Of a stretch of DNA of 64,000 bases, positions 53,032 to 61,774 are shown piece by piece (the first letter of the stretch is position 1; every line of letters begins with the position of its first letter). The translations under genes were made by a program, and so were the position numbers. The notes below the pieces were generated by a model. It ran no database searches, was not told where the DNA came from, and worked only from the letters and a program-made list of their open reading frames with translations. The DNA is from Bradyrhizobium lablabi (GTDB lineage Bacteria; Pseudomonadota; Alphaproteobacteria; Rhizobiales; Xanthobacteraceae), in NCBI RefSeq assembly GCF_018131005.1, contig NZ_JAFCJK010000012.1, positions 1-64,000 of the forward strand, written 5' to 3'.

Positions 53032-53952
53032 TTAGACGGGCTTGGTTTTTTCTGGAGATTTGCCGTCCACCAGGCACTCCGCACCGTCGATGACATAGGC
53101 CGCGTGGCGAAAATCCCTGATGGCGGCGACCTTGTCGGCGGACCAGTCGAGCACGATGAAATATGTCGCCGGCGCGTTCGGCTTTCCCGGATCGAACACC
53201 AGGATGGCCGGACGTCCGTCCACCTGTCCCGGCACCAGATGCCAGTCGCTGACCCGCGCATAATTGCCGAAATAGGTCGAGACCTCGGCCTTGCCGTTCA
53301 ACCTCTTCCGGTTGACGAGCTCGAGCCTGATGTCATCGGCGATCATGGCACGGATGGCGTCGAAATCGCGGGCGTTGAAATGGCTGACATAGGCGTTGAG
53401 GCGAATGCGCTCGGCCTCCGACAGACCCGGCCGTGGCGCATCGTCAACCTCCCCGGCGAACACCCGCAATTGCGTGCGTCCGCGATGCAGCGCGGCCTTC
53501 ACGGCGGGCAGGCTGAAATCCATGATATCGCAGACCTCCCGCAGCGAACAGCCGAGCACGTCCATCAGGATCACGCTGGCGCGCTGCGCTACCGGCAGCC
53601 GCATGAAGGTGCGCAAGCCGGTTGCCGCGATCTGGCGCCTTTCCACATCATCGAGATGATCGGCAATCATCTCCACCTCCTCTGCCGAATGCAGCGCCTC
53701 CTGCCGGTTACGACGGCGCAGGAAATCCAGCGCGGCGTTGTGCGCGATGCGGAACAGCCAGCCCTCAGGATTGACGATGGGCGCAGCCGATGGCAGCGCC
53801 TCCATCGCCTTGATCAATGCATCCTGCAGCACGTCCTCGCCGTCGATGACTGAGCCAACCATGCGCGCGCAATAGCGATGCAGCCTCGGCCGCATCGCCG
53901 CCAGCAGCGCATCGATGTCGACCACAGCCGGCGGGTCAGGGAGTGACGTCAT
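53032..53952 (-). CDS. SigJ-like ECF sigma factor with SnoaL-type C-terminal domain
   Basis: A 306-residue ECF sigma factor. Region 2 spans about 15-85 (LHRYCARMVGSVIDGEDVLQ, WLFRIAHNAALDFLRRR), region 4 about 110-165 (VAQRASVILMDVLGCSLREV, MDFSLPAVKAALHRGRTQL), and the C-terminal half is a SnoaL-like domain (VSHFNARDFDAIRAMIADD). This extra domain replaces a separate anti-sigma factor in SigJ-type ECFs. AGGAGC lies just before the ATG. The upstream small gene ends 19 bases away and is probably in the same operon. Confidence 0.88.
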   Translation of the reverse strand: MTSLPDPPAVVDIDALLAAMRPRLHRYCARMVGSVIDGEDVLQDALIKAMEALPSAAPIVNPEGWLFRIAHNAALDFLRRRNRQEALHSAEEVEMIADHLDDVERRQIAATGLRTFMRLPVAQRASVILMDVLGCSLREVCDIMDFSLPAVKAALHRGRTQLRVFAGEVDDAPRPGLSEAERIRLNAYVSHFNARDFDAIRAMIADDIRLELVNRKRLNGKAEVSTYFGNYARVSDWHLVPGQVDGRPAILVFDPGKPNAPATYFIVLDWSADKVAAIRDFRHAAYVIDGAECLVDGKSPEKTKPV

Positions 53953-53971
53953 TGCTCCTCGCTCGATTCGT

Positions 53972-54283
53972 TCACGACTCCTCCAGCATACGATAGTTGC
54001 CGACGATCCTGGCCCCGCGAGCCAGAGGCGGCTCGGCGCAGCGATCACGAATTCCGTCCTGGAACGTCTGGAACGACGCAAGCTTCGGAATCGGACTCGC
54101 GCCGTCATCGGCCGCGACCTCGACAAGATGGATGAAGGTGTCGTCCTCGAGCCGGAGCGTCAGATAGCGCACGCCGTCCGGCCTCGCCGCCTTCAGTTCC
54201 GCAAACACCGCCGAAACCAGTTCGGCATTCCTGTCGGCCATCTCCGGCTTCGCCTTGTATCTGATCAGGGTCCGTCTCATCAT
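53972..54283 (-). CDS. Small protein, ABM-like (putative monooxygenase-fold)
   Basis: A 103-residue protein starting MMRRTLIRYKAKPEMADRN, with a ferredoxin-like alpha/beta pattern (LIRYK, VSAVFAEL, VRYLTLRLEDDTFIHLVEV) as in the antibiotic-biosynthesis-monooxygenase fold. The start is supported by AAAGGAGCGC. It sits 19 bases upstream of the sigma factor gene, so it may be a target or partner in that operon. It lies within a much longer frame that runs antisense to the NADH dehydrogenase and should not be read as a 665-residue protein. Confidence 0.75.
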   Translation of the reverse strand: MMRRTLIRYKAKPEMADRNAELVSAVFAELKAARPDGVRYLTLRLEDDTFIHLVEVAADDGASPIPKLASFQTFQDGIRDRCAEPPLARGARIVGNYRMLEES

Positions 54284-54523
54284 GCGCTCCTTTGGGAATA
54301 TGAGGTCGCTCCCAAGGACGTTTGGCGCGGGCCAAAGGATGCGGTCTCGCCAATAAAATTTGGCCGCCTGGATCCTGTCGTCCCAATCGTGTCGTCCCGC
54401 GGACAGTGCGAGATTTTTGTTTAATACGCGTTGCCTATCAACCAATGGCAATCGCCGCTTGGACGTCGCGTGCGAATGCACACATAATGGTGGACGGGGA
54501 CATGTGAGCCGGAGCCATCTGTT

Positions 54524-55798
54524 ATGACGCAAGCACCCACCAAGCCTCACCGTGTGGTGATCGTCGGCGCCGGCTTCGGCGGACTGGAAGCGGCCTTCGG
54601 ACTTTCGGGCGCGCCGGTCGAGATCACCCTGATCGACCGCCGCAACCACCATCTGTTCCAGCCGCTGCTCTACCAGGTCGCGACCGCCTCGCTCGCGACC
54701 AGCGAGATCGCCTGGCCCATCCGCTATCTGCTGCGCGACCGTCACGATGTGACGACGTTGTTCGCCAATGTCGGCGGCGTCGACGCCGCGGGCAAGCGCG
54801 TGCTGCTCGACGACGGCGACAGCATTCCCTATGACACGCTGATCCTCGCCACCGGCGCGCGCCATGCCTATTTCGGCCATGACGAATGGGAGCCGTTCGC
54901 GCCCGGGCTGAAGACGCTGGAAGACGCGACGACGCTGCGGCGGCGCATTCTCGTCGCCTTCGAGCGCGCCGAGCGCGAGACCGATCCCGAGAAGCGCGCG
55001 GCGTTGTTGACCTTCGTCATCATCGGCGCCGGGCCGACCGGCGTCGAGATGGCCGGCACCATCGCCGATCTCGCCAAGGACACGCTGCCCTACGACTTCC
55101 GCCATATCGATACCCGCAAGGCTCGCGTGGTGCTGATCGAGGCCGGCCCGCGCGTGCTCGCGGGCTTTCCCGACGATCTCTCGGCCTATGCGCAGCGCTC
55201 GCTGGAAAGCCTCGGCGTCGAGGTGATGCTGGGTGAGCCCGTCACCGAATGCTCTGCCGAAGGCGTGGTCTATGGCGGCAAGCGGCTGGAGGCGCGCACC
55301 ATCGTCTGGGCGGCCGGCGTGCGTGCCTCGCGAGCCGCCGAATGGCTGAACGCGCCGGCCGATCGCGCCTACCGCCTGCAGGTCGAGCCCGATCTGGCCG
55401 TGCCCGGCCATCCCGACATTTTCGCGATCGGCGACACCGTCACCATCAACGGCCCCGACGGCAAGCCGGTGCCTGGCATCGCGCCGGCCGCGAAGCAGGA
55501 GGGGCGCTATGTCGCCGCGCTGATCAAGGCGCGGCTCAACGGCAAGACGCTGCCGCCGTTCCGTTACAAGCATGCCGGCAGCCTTGCGCAGATCGGCAAG
55601 CGGCTCGCGGTGATCGACTTCGGCAAGATCAAGCTGCGCGGCACCATCGCTTGGTGGCTGTGGGGCATCGCGCACATCTACTTCCTGATCGGCCTGCGCA
55701 ACCGCCTCAGCGTCGCGCTCAACTGGCTCTGGATCCACGCCCGCGACCAACGCCCGGCGCGGCTGATCACACAGGGCAGCAGCAAAGTGGCGCCGTAG
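54524..55798 (+). CDS. ndh: Type II NADH dehydrogenase (NDH-2)
   Basis: A 424-residue flavoprotein that passes electrons from NADH to quinone without pumping protons. It has two dinucleotide-binding motifs, VIVGAGFGGLEAA at the N-terminus for FAD and IIGAGPTGVEMAG near 167 for NADH. The AQ quinone-site region is APAAKQEGRYVA, and the C-terminal amphipathic helix WWLWGIAHIYFLIGLRNR anchors it to the membrane. It appears monocistronic. Confidence 0.92.
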   Translation: MTQAPTKPHRVVIVGAGFGGLEAAFGLSGAPVEITLIDRRNHHLFQPLLYQVATASLATSEIAWPIRYLLRDRHDVTTLFANVGGVDAAGKRVLLDDGDSIPYDTLILATGARHAYFGHDEWEPFAPGLKTLEDATTLRRRILVAFERAERETDPEKRAALLTFVIIGAGPTGVEMAGTIADLAKDTLPYDFRHIDTRKARVVLIEAGPRVLAGFPDDLSAYAQRSLESLGVEVMLGEPVTECSAEGVVYGGKRLEARTIVWAAGVRASRAAEWLNAPADRAYRLQVEPDLAVPGHPDIFAIGDTVTINGPDGKPVPGIAPAAKQEGRYVAALIKARLNGKTLPPFRYKHAGSLAQIGKRLAVIDFGKIKLRGTIAWWLWGIAHIYFLIGLRNRLSVALNWLWIHARDQRPARLITQGSSKVAP

Positions 55799-55828
55799 TC
55801 TCTCACGGGGCCGCGCCTGCGCCGTCAC

Positions 55829-56000
55829 TTGAGGCCAGCGGCGCACATCGTCCCGACCAATCCCGCATTCTGCAAGGTGCTCGGACATATCGATCCCGTC
55901 GACCCCAAGGCGCCGCCGATCAAGTTCGAGGTGAACCTGCCGGCCGAGTGGAACGGCCGCTCGCTGCAATATGGCGGCGGCGGTTGCCTTCTCGTGCCAC
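55829..56000 (+). pseudogene. Remnant of a tannase/feruloyl esterase gene
   Basis: About 50 codons encode a recognisable tannase/feruloyl esterase N-terminal stretch: NPAFCKVLGHIDPVDPKAPP, IKFEVNLPAEWNGRSLQ and YGGGG. After the glycine run the similarity stops and the frame ends 16 codons later. A full enzyme would need some 450 more residues, and the 3' neighbour is an AraC gene on the other strand. There is no start with a ribosome binding site. It is a decayed fragment. Confidence 0.65.
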
Positions 56001-56066
56001 GCGTTCGGTTCGCCTCCCGCAAGTGAAAATGGCGCGCAGAAACTTCACAGCTGGCGGAAAGCCGCC

Positions 56067-57089
56067 TCAACCCATCACCTGGTGGGGCGATTGGCCGAAC
56101 GCAGCTTTAAAGGCGCGGCTGAAATGCGATACGTCGCTGAAGCCAAAGCTGAGCGCCACATCGGTGACGTGATTGAACCGGCGTTCGGCGAGCGCCGTGT
56201 AACTGCCAGCGAGACGTTGCTGCCAAAGCCAGCGGATCGGCGTTGTCCCTTCGCCGACAAACAGGCGATTGAGCGTGCGCGGCGCCATGTTGTGCGCCTT
56301 GGCGATCGTGTCGAGGTCGAGCTCCGAGTCATGGAGATTGGCCAGGATGTACGACTTGACCCGCGCAAGCCGTTCATGCCCGTGCCCTGGCGCATTGTCC
56401 GTCAGTTCGCTTTCGAGCGTTGTCGCGAAGATGTCCAGCGCCGACGCGCCAAGTCGTATCGCGGCCGGCCCGGTCCCGTCATCCAGACGTGCCAGCTGGC
56501 GGATGAACGATCCCGCCAGCGCTCCGACCTTCGATTCGCAGCCGATCCGCCGGGCCGTCAGGCGATGCGCATCAGGCAGACGCGACACCAGCAGCGGTCG
56601 CGGAATCGACACCATGATCGAACGCGCGCGCGGCGCGAATTCGAGTGTGAACGGCTGCGATTGGTCATGCAGAACCAGGTCGCCGCGACGCATATGCGCT
56701 TCGCGCCCGCTCTGGGTAAAGGTGACCTCGCCGCGAAGTGTGAGCCACAGCATGAAATAGTCGCGCGGGTCCCTGCGGACGTCGCTCGGACTGCGGATCA
56801 CCCGGATACGCTCGACCGCGGGCGTCGACGACCAGATGTCGTTGATCACCAGCGAACCGAAATTCCGGATCGATATCGACGCCTGAAATTCCTCGTTGGC
56901 GACAGGACGACATTCCGTCAGCGAAAATTCGCGGCAGGTGACGTGATGCCAGCGGTCAAAGCTGTCACCCGGCTCGACGAGGACTGCGCGACTGGGAACC
57001 TGCACTGGACCATGCTCCCGCTCAACCCGGCACGCGGATATTCTGCGTCTGCTCCCCGGTTCTGGCAAGCAGAGTCCATAGACTGGCAA
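56067..57089 (-). CDS. AraC family transcriptional regulator
   Basis: A regulator of up to 340 residues with an N-terminal AraC-binding-like domain (DRWHHVTCREFSLTECRP; MRRGDLVLHDQSQPFTLEF) and the C-terminal double helix-turn-helix (LDLDTIAKAHNMAPRTLNRL and NHVTDVALSFGFSDVSHFSR). The first possible codon is a TTG at 57089; a GTG at 57005 would give about 312 residues and suits the family as well. It is divergent from the cysteine hydrolase gene, 65 bases away, and probably controls it. Confidence 0.85.
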   Translation of the reverse strand: MPVYGLCLPEPGSRRRISACRVEREHGPVQVPSRAVLVEPGDSFDRWHHVTCREFSLTECRPVANEEFQASISIRNFGSLVINDIWSSTPAVERIRVIRSPSDVRRDPRDYFMLWLTLRGEVTFTQSGREAHMRRGDLVLHDQSQPFTLEFAPRARSIMVSIPRPLLVSRLPDAHRLTARRIGCESKVGALAGSFIRQLARLDDGTGPAAIRLGASALDIFATTLESELTDNAPGHGHERLARVKSYILANLHDSELDLDTIAKAHNMAPRTLNRLFVGEGTTPIRWLWQQRLAGSYTALAERRFNHVTDVALSFGFSDVSHFSRAFKAAFGQSPHQVMG

Positions 57090-57154
57090 TCACAGCCAAG
57101 AACGCCCGTCGCAGCCGGTGTAGAGTAGGCCTCGTTTTACGAGGGGAGATCACA

Positions 57155-57820
57155 ATGCCCTACCAATGCGACGTCATTGATCCGGCCAGGACTGTCATGG
57201 TGGTCGTGGACATGCAGAACGACTTCGTCGCCGACGGCGCGAAGCTGCGTTCGGCACAGGCCGCCGCCATGGTGCCCCGGCTGGCCCAGACCCTGAAGAC
57301 CTGCCGCGAAAAGGGCATCCGCGTCATCTATACCGCGCATGTGCATCGCCGCGATGGCAGCGACATGGGTCTCTATGACGATCTCTATTCGCCGATCGCC
57401 GACCGGTCGTCCCTGGTCGACGGCACGCCCGGCGTGGAGATCTTCAAGGACCTGGCGCCCGCGCCGGGTGAGCACGTCATCAAGAAGCACCGATACAGCG
57501 CGTTCTTTGCCACCGACCTCGACCTCATCCTCCGCGAATGGGGCATCACGACTGTCGTGATCTCGGGGACAACAACCGAGAACTGCTGCCACGCAACGGC
57601 ACGGGATGCGATGTTTCACAACTACAGGGTCGTTTTTCTTTCCGATGCGACCGGAACATTCGACTATCCCGACGTCGGACAGGGCGCCATGCCGGCCGAG
57701 GAGGTGCATCGCGCCACCCTCACGATCCTGGCCTTCTCAACAGCGCATGTCATGACGGCTGCTGAATTCGTGGCCCGTGTGAAGGCGGCCGATGGGACAG
57801 TCAATCCGAAGGCGGCGTAG
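57155..57820 (+). CDS. Cysteine hydrolase, isochorismatase family
   Basis: A 221-residue hydrolase of the isochorismatase/nicotinamidase superfamily. The triad is D19 (VVVDMQNDF), K111 (IKKHRYSAF) and C144 in TTTENCCHATAR, with the cis-peptide region before it (ISGTT). Related enzymes hydrolyse N-carbamoyl compounds, biuret, nicotinamide or isochorismate, so an amide or carbamoyl substrate is likely. AGGGGAG precedes the start. It is divergent from the AraC gene. Confidence 0.88.
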   Translation: MPYQCDVIDPARTVMVVVDMQNDFVADGAKLRSAQAAAMVPRLAQTLKTCREKGIRVIYTAHVHRRDGSDMGLYDDLYSPIADRSSLVDGTPGVEIFKDLAPAPGEHVIKKHRYSAFFATDLDLILREWGITTVVISGTTTENCCHATARDAMFHNYRVVFLSDATGTFDYPDVGQGAMPAEEVHRATLTILAFSTAHVMTAAEFVARVKAADGTVNPKAA

Positions 57821-57857
57821 ATTGGCGCGAATTGCGTCTCTCTTGCTTCCTGAAATT

Positions 57858-57994
57858 CTACCCCCTCTCCCCGTTCTTGCGGGGAGAGGGTCGGGGTGAG
57901 GGGCTCCATCCACGAGCGCGACTCGTGGAGAGCCCACTCACCCGGATCGCATCTCCGATGCGATCCGGCCTCTCGCCGCGGGCGGGGCGAGGCG
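57858..57994. repeat. Composite dispersed repeat, copy 2 (inverted)
   Basis: This is the same two-module element as at 32091-32238 but on the minus strand: CCCTCTCCCCG / CGGGGAGAGGG with an 11-bp perfect stem (57863-57890), and CGGATCGCATC / GATGCGATCCGG (57944-57968). It fills the gap between the convergent hydrolase and binding-protein genes and may act as a bidirectional transcript end. Confidence 0.8.
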
Positions 57995-58020
57995 AAGGGA
58001 GATCGCGACAATAGCTGTGG

Positions 58021-59229
58021 TCACTTCACCAACGAACACCCGCCGTCCGCGAGTGGGCGGAACGCCTGGTCGGCCGGGATGGTCGCGATCTGCTTGTAGT
58101 AGTCGTAAGGGTACTTCGACTCCTCCGGCTTCTTCACCTCGAACAGGTACATCGGATGGATGACGCGGCCGTCCTGGCGGATCGTGACATCGCCGAACAG
58201 CTTGTCCTTGCCCTTGAAGGTCTTCATCTGCGGCACGACGAGCTTGGCATCGTCGCTGCCGGTGGCGGCGACGGCGTTGAGATAGGCAAGCGTGGAGGCG
58301 TAGACGCCGGCCTGGTTGCCGCTCGGCATCTTGCCGTTCATCCCGGGGCGCGCGGCGAAGCGCTTGGCAAATGCGCGGGTGTCGTCGTCCATGTCCCAGT
58401 AGAAGGCTTCGAGCAGTTGCAGACCCTGCGCCACCTTCAGCCCCATGCCGTGGATGTCGTTGACGAACAGGAGGAACGCCACCATGGTCTGGCCGCCCTG
58501 CTGGATGCCGAATTCGGACGCCTGCTTCACCGCATTGATGGTGTCGCCGCCGGCATTGGCAAGCCCGATCACCTTCGCCTTGGAATTCTGCGCCTGCAGC
58601 AGGAAGGAGGCAAAGTCGGAGGTGCCGAGCGGATGCTTGCTGGAGCCCAGCACCTTGCCGCCGTGCTTCTCGATATAGTTCGTCGCCTCGGCTTCGATGC
58701 CCTTGCCGAGCGCGTAGTCGACCGTCACGAAGTACCAATCCTTGCCGCCACGCTGCATCATCGCGGCCGCGGTGGTGTTGCCGGTCGCCCAGGCATCGTT
58801 GACCCATTGAATGGTGTTCGGCGAGCAGGCCTTGCCGGTGAGATCGGAGCTCGCGGTCGAAGACGCCAGGAACGTCATCCTTGAGTCGCGCAGGATGTTG
58901 TTGATGGCAAGCCCAACGGCCGAGTTCGGTACGTCGACGATGGCATCGACGCCCTCGACGTCGAGCCATTTGCGCGCGATCGCGGATCCCACGTCGGCCT
59001 TGTTCTGGTGATCGGCATAGACGATCTCGACCTTGATCCCCTTGCCGCCGCCGTTGAAATCCTCGGCCGCCATGCGCGCGGCCTCCACCGAGCCCATGCC
59101 GTTGGTGTCCTGGAAGATGCCGGAGATGTCGTTGAGCACGCCGACACGCACCACCTCGCCGGAAATTTCCGCGTGCGCCATCCCGGCGCATGACAACGCC
59201 AGCGCCACACCAATCGCAAGACCCTTCAT
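58021..59229 (-). CDS. Branched-chain-type ABC substrate-binding protein, aromatic-operon type
   Basis: A periplasmic binding protein of 402 residues with signal peptide CAGMAHA. The mature start EISGEVVRVGVLNDISGIFQ and the DHQNKADVGSAIARKWLD block match the LivK-like group found in aromatic-acid operons. GGAGGATAC supports the ATG. It is the third gene after the P450 and ferredoxin on the minus strand, with 51 bases between. No permease genes follow, so it may share a transporter elsewhere. Confidence 0.88.
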   Translation of the reverse strand: MKGLAIGVALALSCAGMAHAEISGEVVRVGVLNDISGIFQDTNGMGSVEAARMAAEDFNGGGKGIKVEIVYADHQNKADVGSAIARKWLDVEGVDAIVDVPNSAVGLAINNILRDSRMTFLASSTASSDLTGKACSPNTIQWVNDAWATGNTTAAAMMQRGGKDWYFVTVDYALGKGIEAEATNYIEKHGGKVLGSSKHPLGTSDFASFLLQAQNSKAKVIGLANAGGDTINAVKQASEFGIQQGGQTMVAFLLFVNDIHGMGLKVAQGLQLLEAFYWDMDDDTRAFAKRFAARPGMNGKMPSGNQAGVYASTLAYLNAVAATGSDDAKLVVPQMKTFKGKDKLFGDVTIRQDGRVIHPMYLFEVKKPEESKYPYDYYKQIATIPADQAFRPLADGGCSLVK

Positions 59230-59280
59230 CGTATCCTCCATATTGTCATTGAACGCCGGTTGAAGCCGGCAATGATTGGA

Positions 59281-59604
59281 TCAGACCTGACGTTCGGGCA
59301 GCCGCAGCACAAGGCCGTCGAACTCGCCCGACAGCTTGATCTGGCAGGACAGCCGGCTGTTGGCGCGGCGCTCGGCGGCAGTACCGTCGAGCAGCGCGTC
59401 CTCGCCGTCCTCCATCGCGGGCAGGCGCTCGAGCCAGGCTTCGTCGACATAGACATGGCAGGTCGCGCACATTGCGTTGCCGCCGCATTCGGCCAGAATG
59501 CCGTCGAGTCCGGAACGGGTCGCGGCCAGCATCGCACTTTCGCCTTCGCTTGCTTCCACACGCTCACTCTGCCCGTTGGAATGGATGAACGTAATGGCAG
59601 GCAT
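59281..59604 (-). CDS. 2Fe-2S ferredoxin, palustrisredoxin type
   Basis: A 107-residue adrenodoxin/putidaredoxin-type ferredoxin with cluster ligands C40, C46, C49 and C87 (C-x5-C-x2-C, then LSCQI). It starts 11 bases after the P450 stop, as expected for the dedicated redox partner of a CYP199A enzyme (Pux/HaPux in Rhodopseudomonas). The matching ferredoxin reductase is not in the window. Confidence 0.93.
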   Translation of the reverse strand: MPAITFIHSNGQSERVEASEGESAMLAATRSGLDGILAECGGNAMCATCHVYVDEAWLERLPAMEDGEDALLDGTAAERRANSRLSCQIKLSGEFDGLVLRLPERQV

Positions 59605-59615
59605 CGATATCCTCG

Positions 59616-60833
59616 TCAGGCCGGCGTGATGGTGACGGGCAGGCTGTCAAGCCCGCGCAGCGTGTTGTTGAAGCGGCGCTTCGGCTCACCGGTGATTTCG
59701 ATTGTCGCGATACGGCGTGCCAGCGCCGAGAGCATCACCTCGCCTTCGAGGCGCGCGACGAGCTGACCGACGCACATGTGGATGCCCGAGCCGAAGCCGA
59801 CATGGCCCGAGGTGCGGCGGGTGATGTCGTAGCTGTCGGGCTGGTCCCAGCGCCGCGGATCGCGGTTGGCGGCGGCGAGGAACATCAGCACCTTCTCGCC
59901 TTCGGGAATGCGCGCGCCGCTGAGCTCGACCTCGCGCGTGGTGGTGCGAAAGAAGGTCTGCACCGGGCTCTCGAACCGCACCGCTTCCTCGAAGGCGTTG
60001 CGTGCAAGCGTCGGATCGCCGCGCAGTTTTGCGAACTGGTCGGGGAAGCGCGCGAGGCAATAGACCGCGGCGCCGATGCCGTTCACGGTCGTATCCAGCC
60101 CCGCCGACAGCAGTGAGCGCACCAGCAGCGGCGCCTCGGCAGCAGTGATCTCACCCTCGTCGACACGGGCGTGGATGCAGGCGCCGAAGCCGCCGGGGGT
60201 GAGGTTCTCGCGCTGGCACTGCTCGGAGATATAGGCCTGATGCGGCGCCGAACGCTCGATCGCTTCCTGCCGCAACACGTTTGGCGGGCCGAACGCGTTG
60301 AACACCAGGCTGGCATAAGGAAGCAGGTGCTCGCGGCCCTCGGGCTTCAGCCCGAGAGCATCCGGGAAGATCGACAGCGGATAGGCCTCGGCGAGGTCCT
60401 CGATCGCGTCAAAGCTGCGCTTCTCCAAAAGCGCATCGACCCGCGCTTCGGCGGCGGCGGCAAAGCGGTCGCGGACCTGCTTCATCACGGTCGGCGACAG
60501 CACCCGGCTGAGCACCGCGCGGGTGCGGCTATGCGCCGGCGGATCGGCTTCCAGGATCAGGCTCGGCGGCCGCCACGGTTTCTCCCGGGCGAAATCGCTC
60601 AAGCCCACGCCACGGCTGGAGCAGAAGGTCGCGGGATCGTTCAAAACCGCATAGACCTCGGCATAGCGCGCCACGCCGTAGACATTCCAGGTGTCGAGAT
60701 AGACCACCGGGCCAGCCTCGCGCAGCGCCTCATGGGTCGGGAACGGATCGGCGAAAAAATCCATTGCGAAGGGATCGACGCGGAGATGCGGGACGCCGTT
60801 GCCGGCATACGCGGAGGAAGCTGTCGCAGTCAT
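59616..60833 (-). CDS. Cytochrome P450 of the CYP199A family
   Basis: A soluble bacterial P450 of 405 residues. Heme ligand C354 lies in FGSGIHMCVG, the I-helix acid-alcohol pair is D247-T248 (SAGLDTT), and the ExxR motif is EAVR. It resembles CYP199A2/A4 over its full length. Residues I recall as holding the benzoate carboxylate in CYP199A4 are conserved at R88, S91, R239 and S240. It should oxidise or demethylate para-substituted benzoic or cinnamic acids. The operon continues with ferredoxin and binding protein; a MarR gene is divergent. Confidence 0.93.
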   Translation of the reverse strand: MTATASSAYAGNGVPHLRVDPFAMDFFADPFPTHEALREAGPVVYLDTWNVYGVARYAEVYAVLNDPATFCSSRGVGLSDFAREKPWRPPSLILEADPPAHSRTRAVLSRVLSPTVMKQVRDRFAAAAEARVDALLEKRSFDAIEDLAEAYPLSIFPDALGLKPEGREHLLPYASLVFNAFGPPNVLRQEAIERSAPHQAYISEQCQRENLTPGGFGACIHARVDEGEITAAEAPLLVRSLLSAGLDTTVNGIGAAVYCLARFPDQFAKLRGDPTLARNAFEEAVRFESPVQTFFRTTTREVELSGARIPEGEKVLMFLAAANRDPRRWDQPDSYDITRRTSGHVGFGSGIHMCVGQLVARLEGEVMLSALARRIATIEITGEPKRRFNNTLRGLDSLPVTITPA

Positions 60834-60852
60834 CAGGACCTCCCGAAGTTTG

Positions 60853-60865
60853 ATCTTGTCAAGAT
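60853..60865. promoter_or_regulatory. MarR-type operator between P450 and MarR genes
   Basis: ATCTTG-T-CAAGAT is a perfect 6-bp inverted repeat in the 82-bp divergent gap, 20 bases from the P450 start. It is the best candidate site for the neighbouring MarR regulator. Confidence 0.6.
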
Positions 60866-60915
60866 ATGCCGCATGTCTATTGCTCGTTGACCGTTTCGCG
60901 GCGATGATTTGAGCA

Positions 60916-61440
60916 ATGAGCAGTCAGCCCCTCCCCCGGAAGCCACGCCGGCCAAGACCTGTCGAGCCCGCAGAGGCCGCCGATGGCCCGCTGCTCGACC
61001 TCAACCGCTACGTTCCGGCCTTTATCACCTTCATCGCCAACAAGCTGTCGAACAGCGCGACCGCCTATTATCAGAAGAATTTCGGCGTCAATGTCACCGA
61101 ATGGCGGATCATGTCGCTGCTCGCGATCGAGCCCGGCATTCCGGCCTCGCGCATCTGCCACGTGATCGGCTTCGACAAGGGGCCGGTGAGCCGCAACCTC
61201 GCAATGCTGCAGAGGCGCGGGCTGGTGACGATCCGCATCGCGCCCGACGACGGCCGCACCCATTCGATCGCGCTGACCGCGCGCGGCCGCGCCGTCCACG
61301 ACAAGGTGATCGTCGCGGCGCTGGAGCGCGAGCGGCGGCTCCTGTCCTGTCTGAAGAAGGACGAGCGCGAGGTGCTGGTCGACCTGCTGCGGCGGCTGCA
61401 CGAGAATCTCGGCGCCGTGACCAGGCAAAGCACGACCTGA
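60916..61440 (+). CDS. MarR family transcriptional regulator
   Basis: A 174-residue winged-helix repressor with FGVNVTEWRIMSLLAIEPG, recognition helix FDKGPVSRNLAMLQRRGLV, and the wing DDGRTHSIALTARGRA. A basic, proline-rich tail of about 20 residues precedes the domain. It probably senses an aromatic acid or its CoA ester, as BadR and CouR do, and controls the divergent P450 operon. Confidence 0.88.
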   Translation: MSSQPLPRKPRRPRPVEPAEAADGPLLDLNRYVPAFITFIANKLSNSATAYYQKNFGVNVTEWRIMSLLAIEPGIPASRICHVIGFDKGPVSRNLAMLQRRGLVTIRIAPDDGRTHSIALTARGRAVHDKVIVAALERERRLLSCLKKDEREVLVDLLRRLHENLGAVTRQSTT

Positions 61441-61774
61441 CCGCACGGCTGCGCGCCCGCAATCCTTCGATCCGGCGGCAATCCCGGAATTTGCAACATG
61501 GTTCCGTGCTGTCAGCGCAGTGCTGCGCAACGCCTGCTCCTCCCGGGGGTGATAGGCGACCGTTGACCGGCTCGTCTTTCGAGCGGAAATTCGCACAGCT
61601 TAGTTGCCTTGGCAACTAAAAATCACGGGCTGCCGGGCGGCAAATCGAAGCGCCCCGGAACCGGGACGACCGAGTCGCCAAGCGGAGGCGATGTCGATTG
61701 AATCGGCTCATCTCCGTCGGCAGGGTCGCTCACCTCTCCGGTTTGCAGGAGCGGCCGGCAAACCCAGCGCTATC
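61441..61774. other. Convergent intergenic region
   Basis: This 334-bp gap between the MarR and CoA-ligase gene ends contains no supportable gene. Its one strong feature is the palindrome at 61600-61619, listed separately. Confidence 0.45.
61600..61619. promoter_or_regulatory. Perfect MarR-like palindrome without an adjacent promoter gene
   Basis: TTAGTTGCC-TT-GGCAACTAA is a 9-bp perfect inverted repeat. The AGTTGC/GCAACT form is typical of MarR-family operators. No T-tract follows on either strand, so it is unlikely to be a terminator. Both flanking genes end towards it, so no gene is obviously controlled. Confidence 0.55.

Noticed and set aside
53972..55969. Open frame of about 665 codons on the minus strand
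   Set aside because: It runs antisense to the well-supported NADH dehydrogenase; only its last 103 codons, with their own ribosome binding site, look like a gene.
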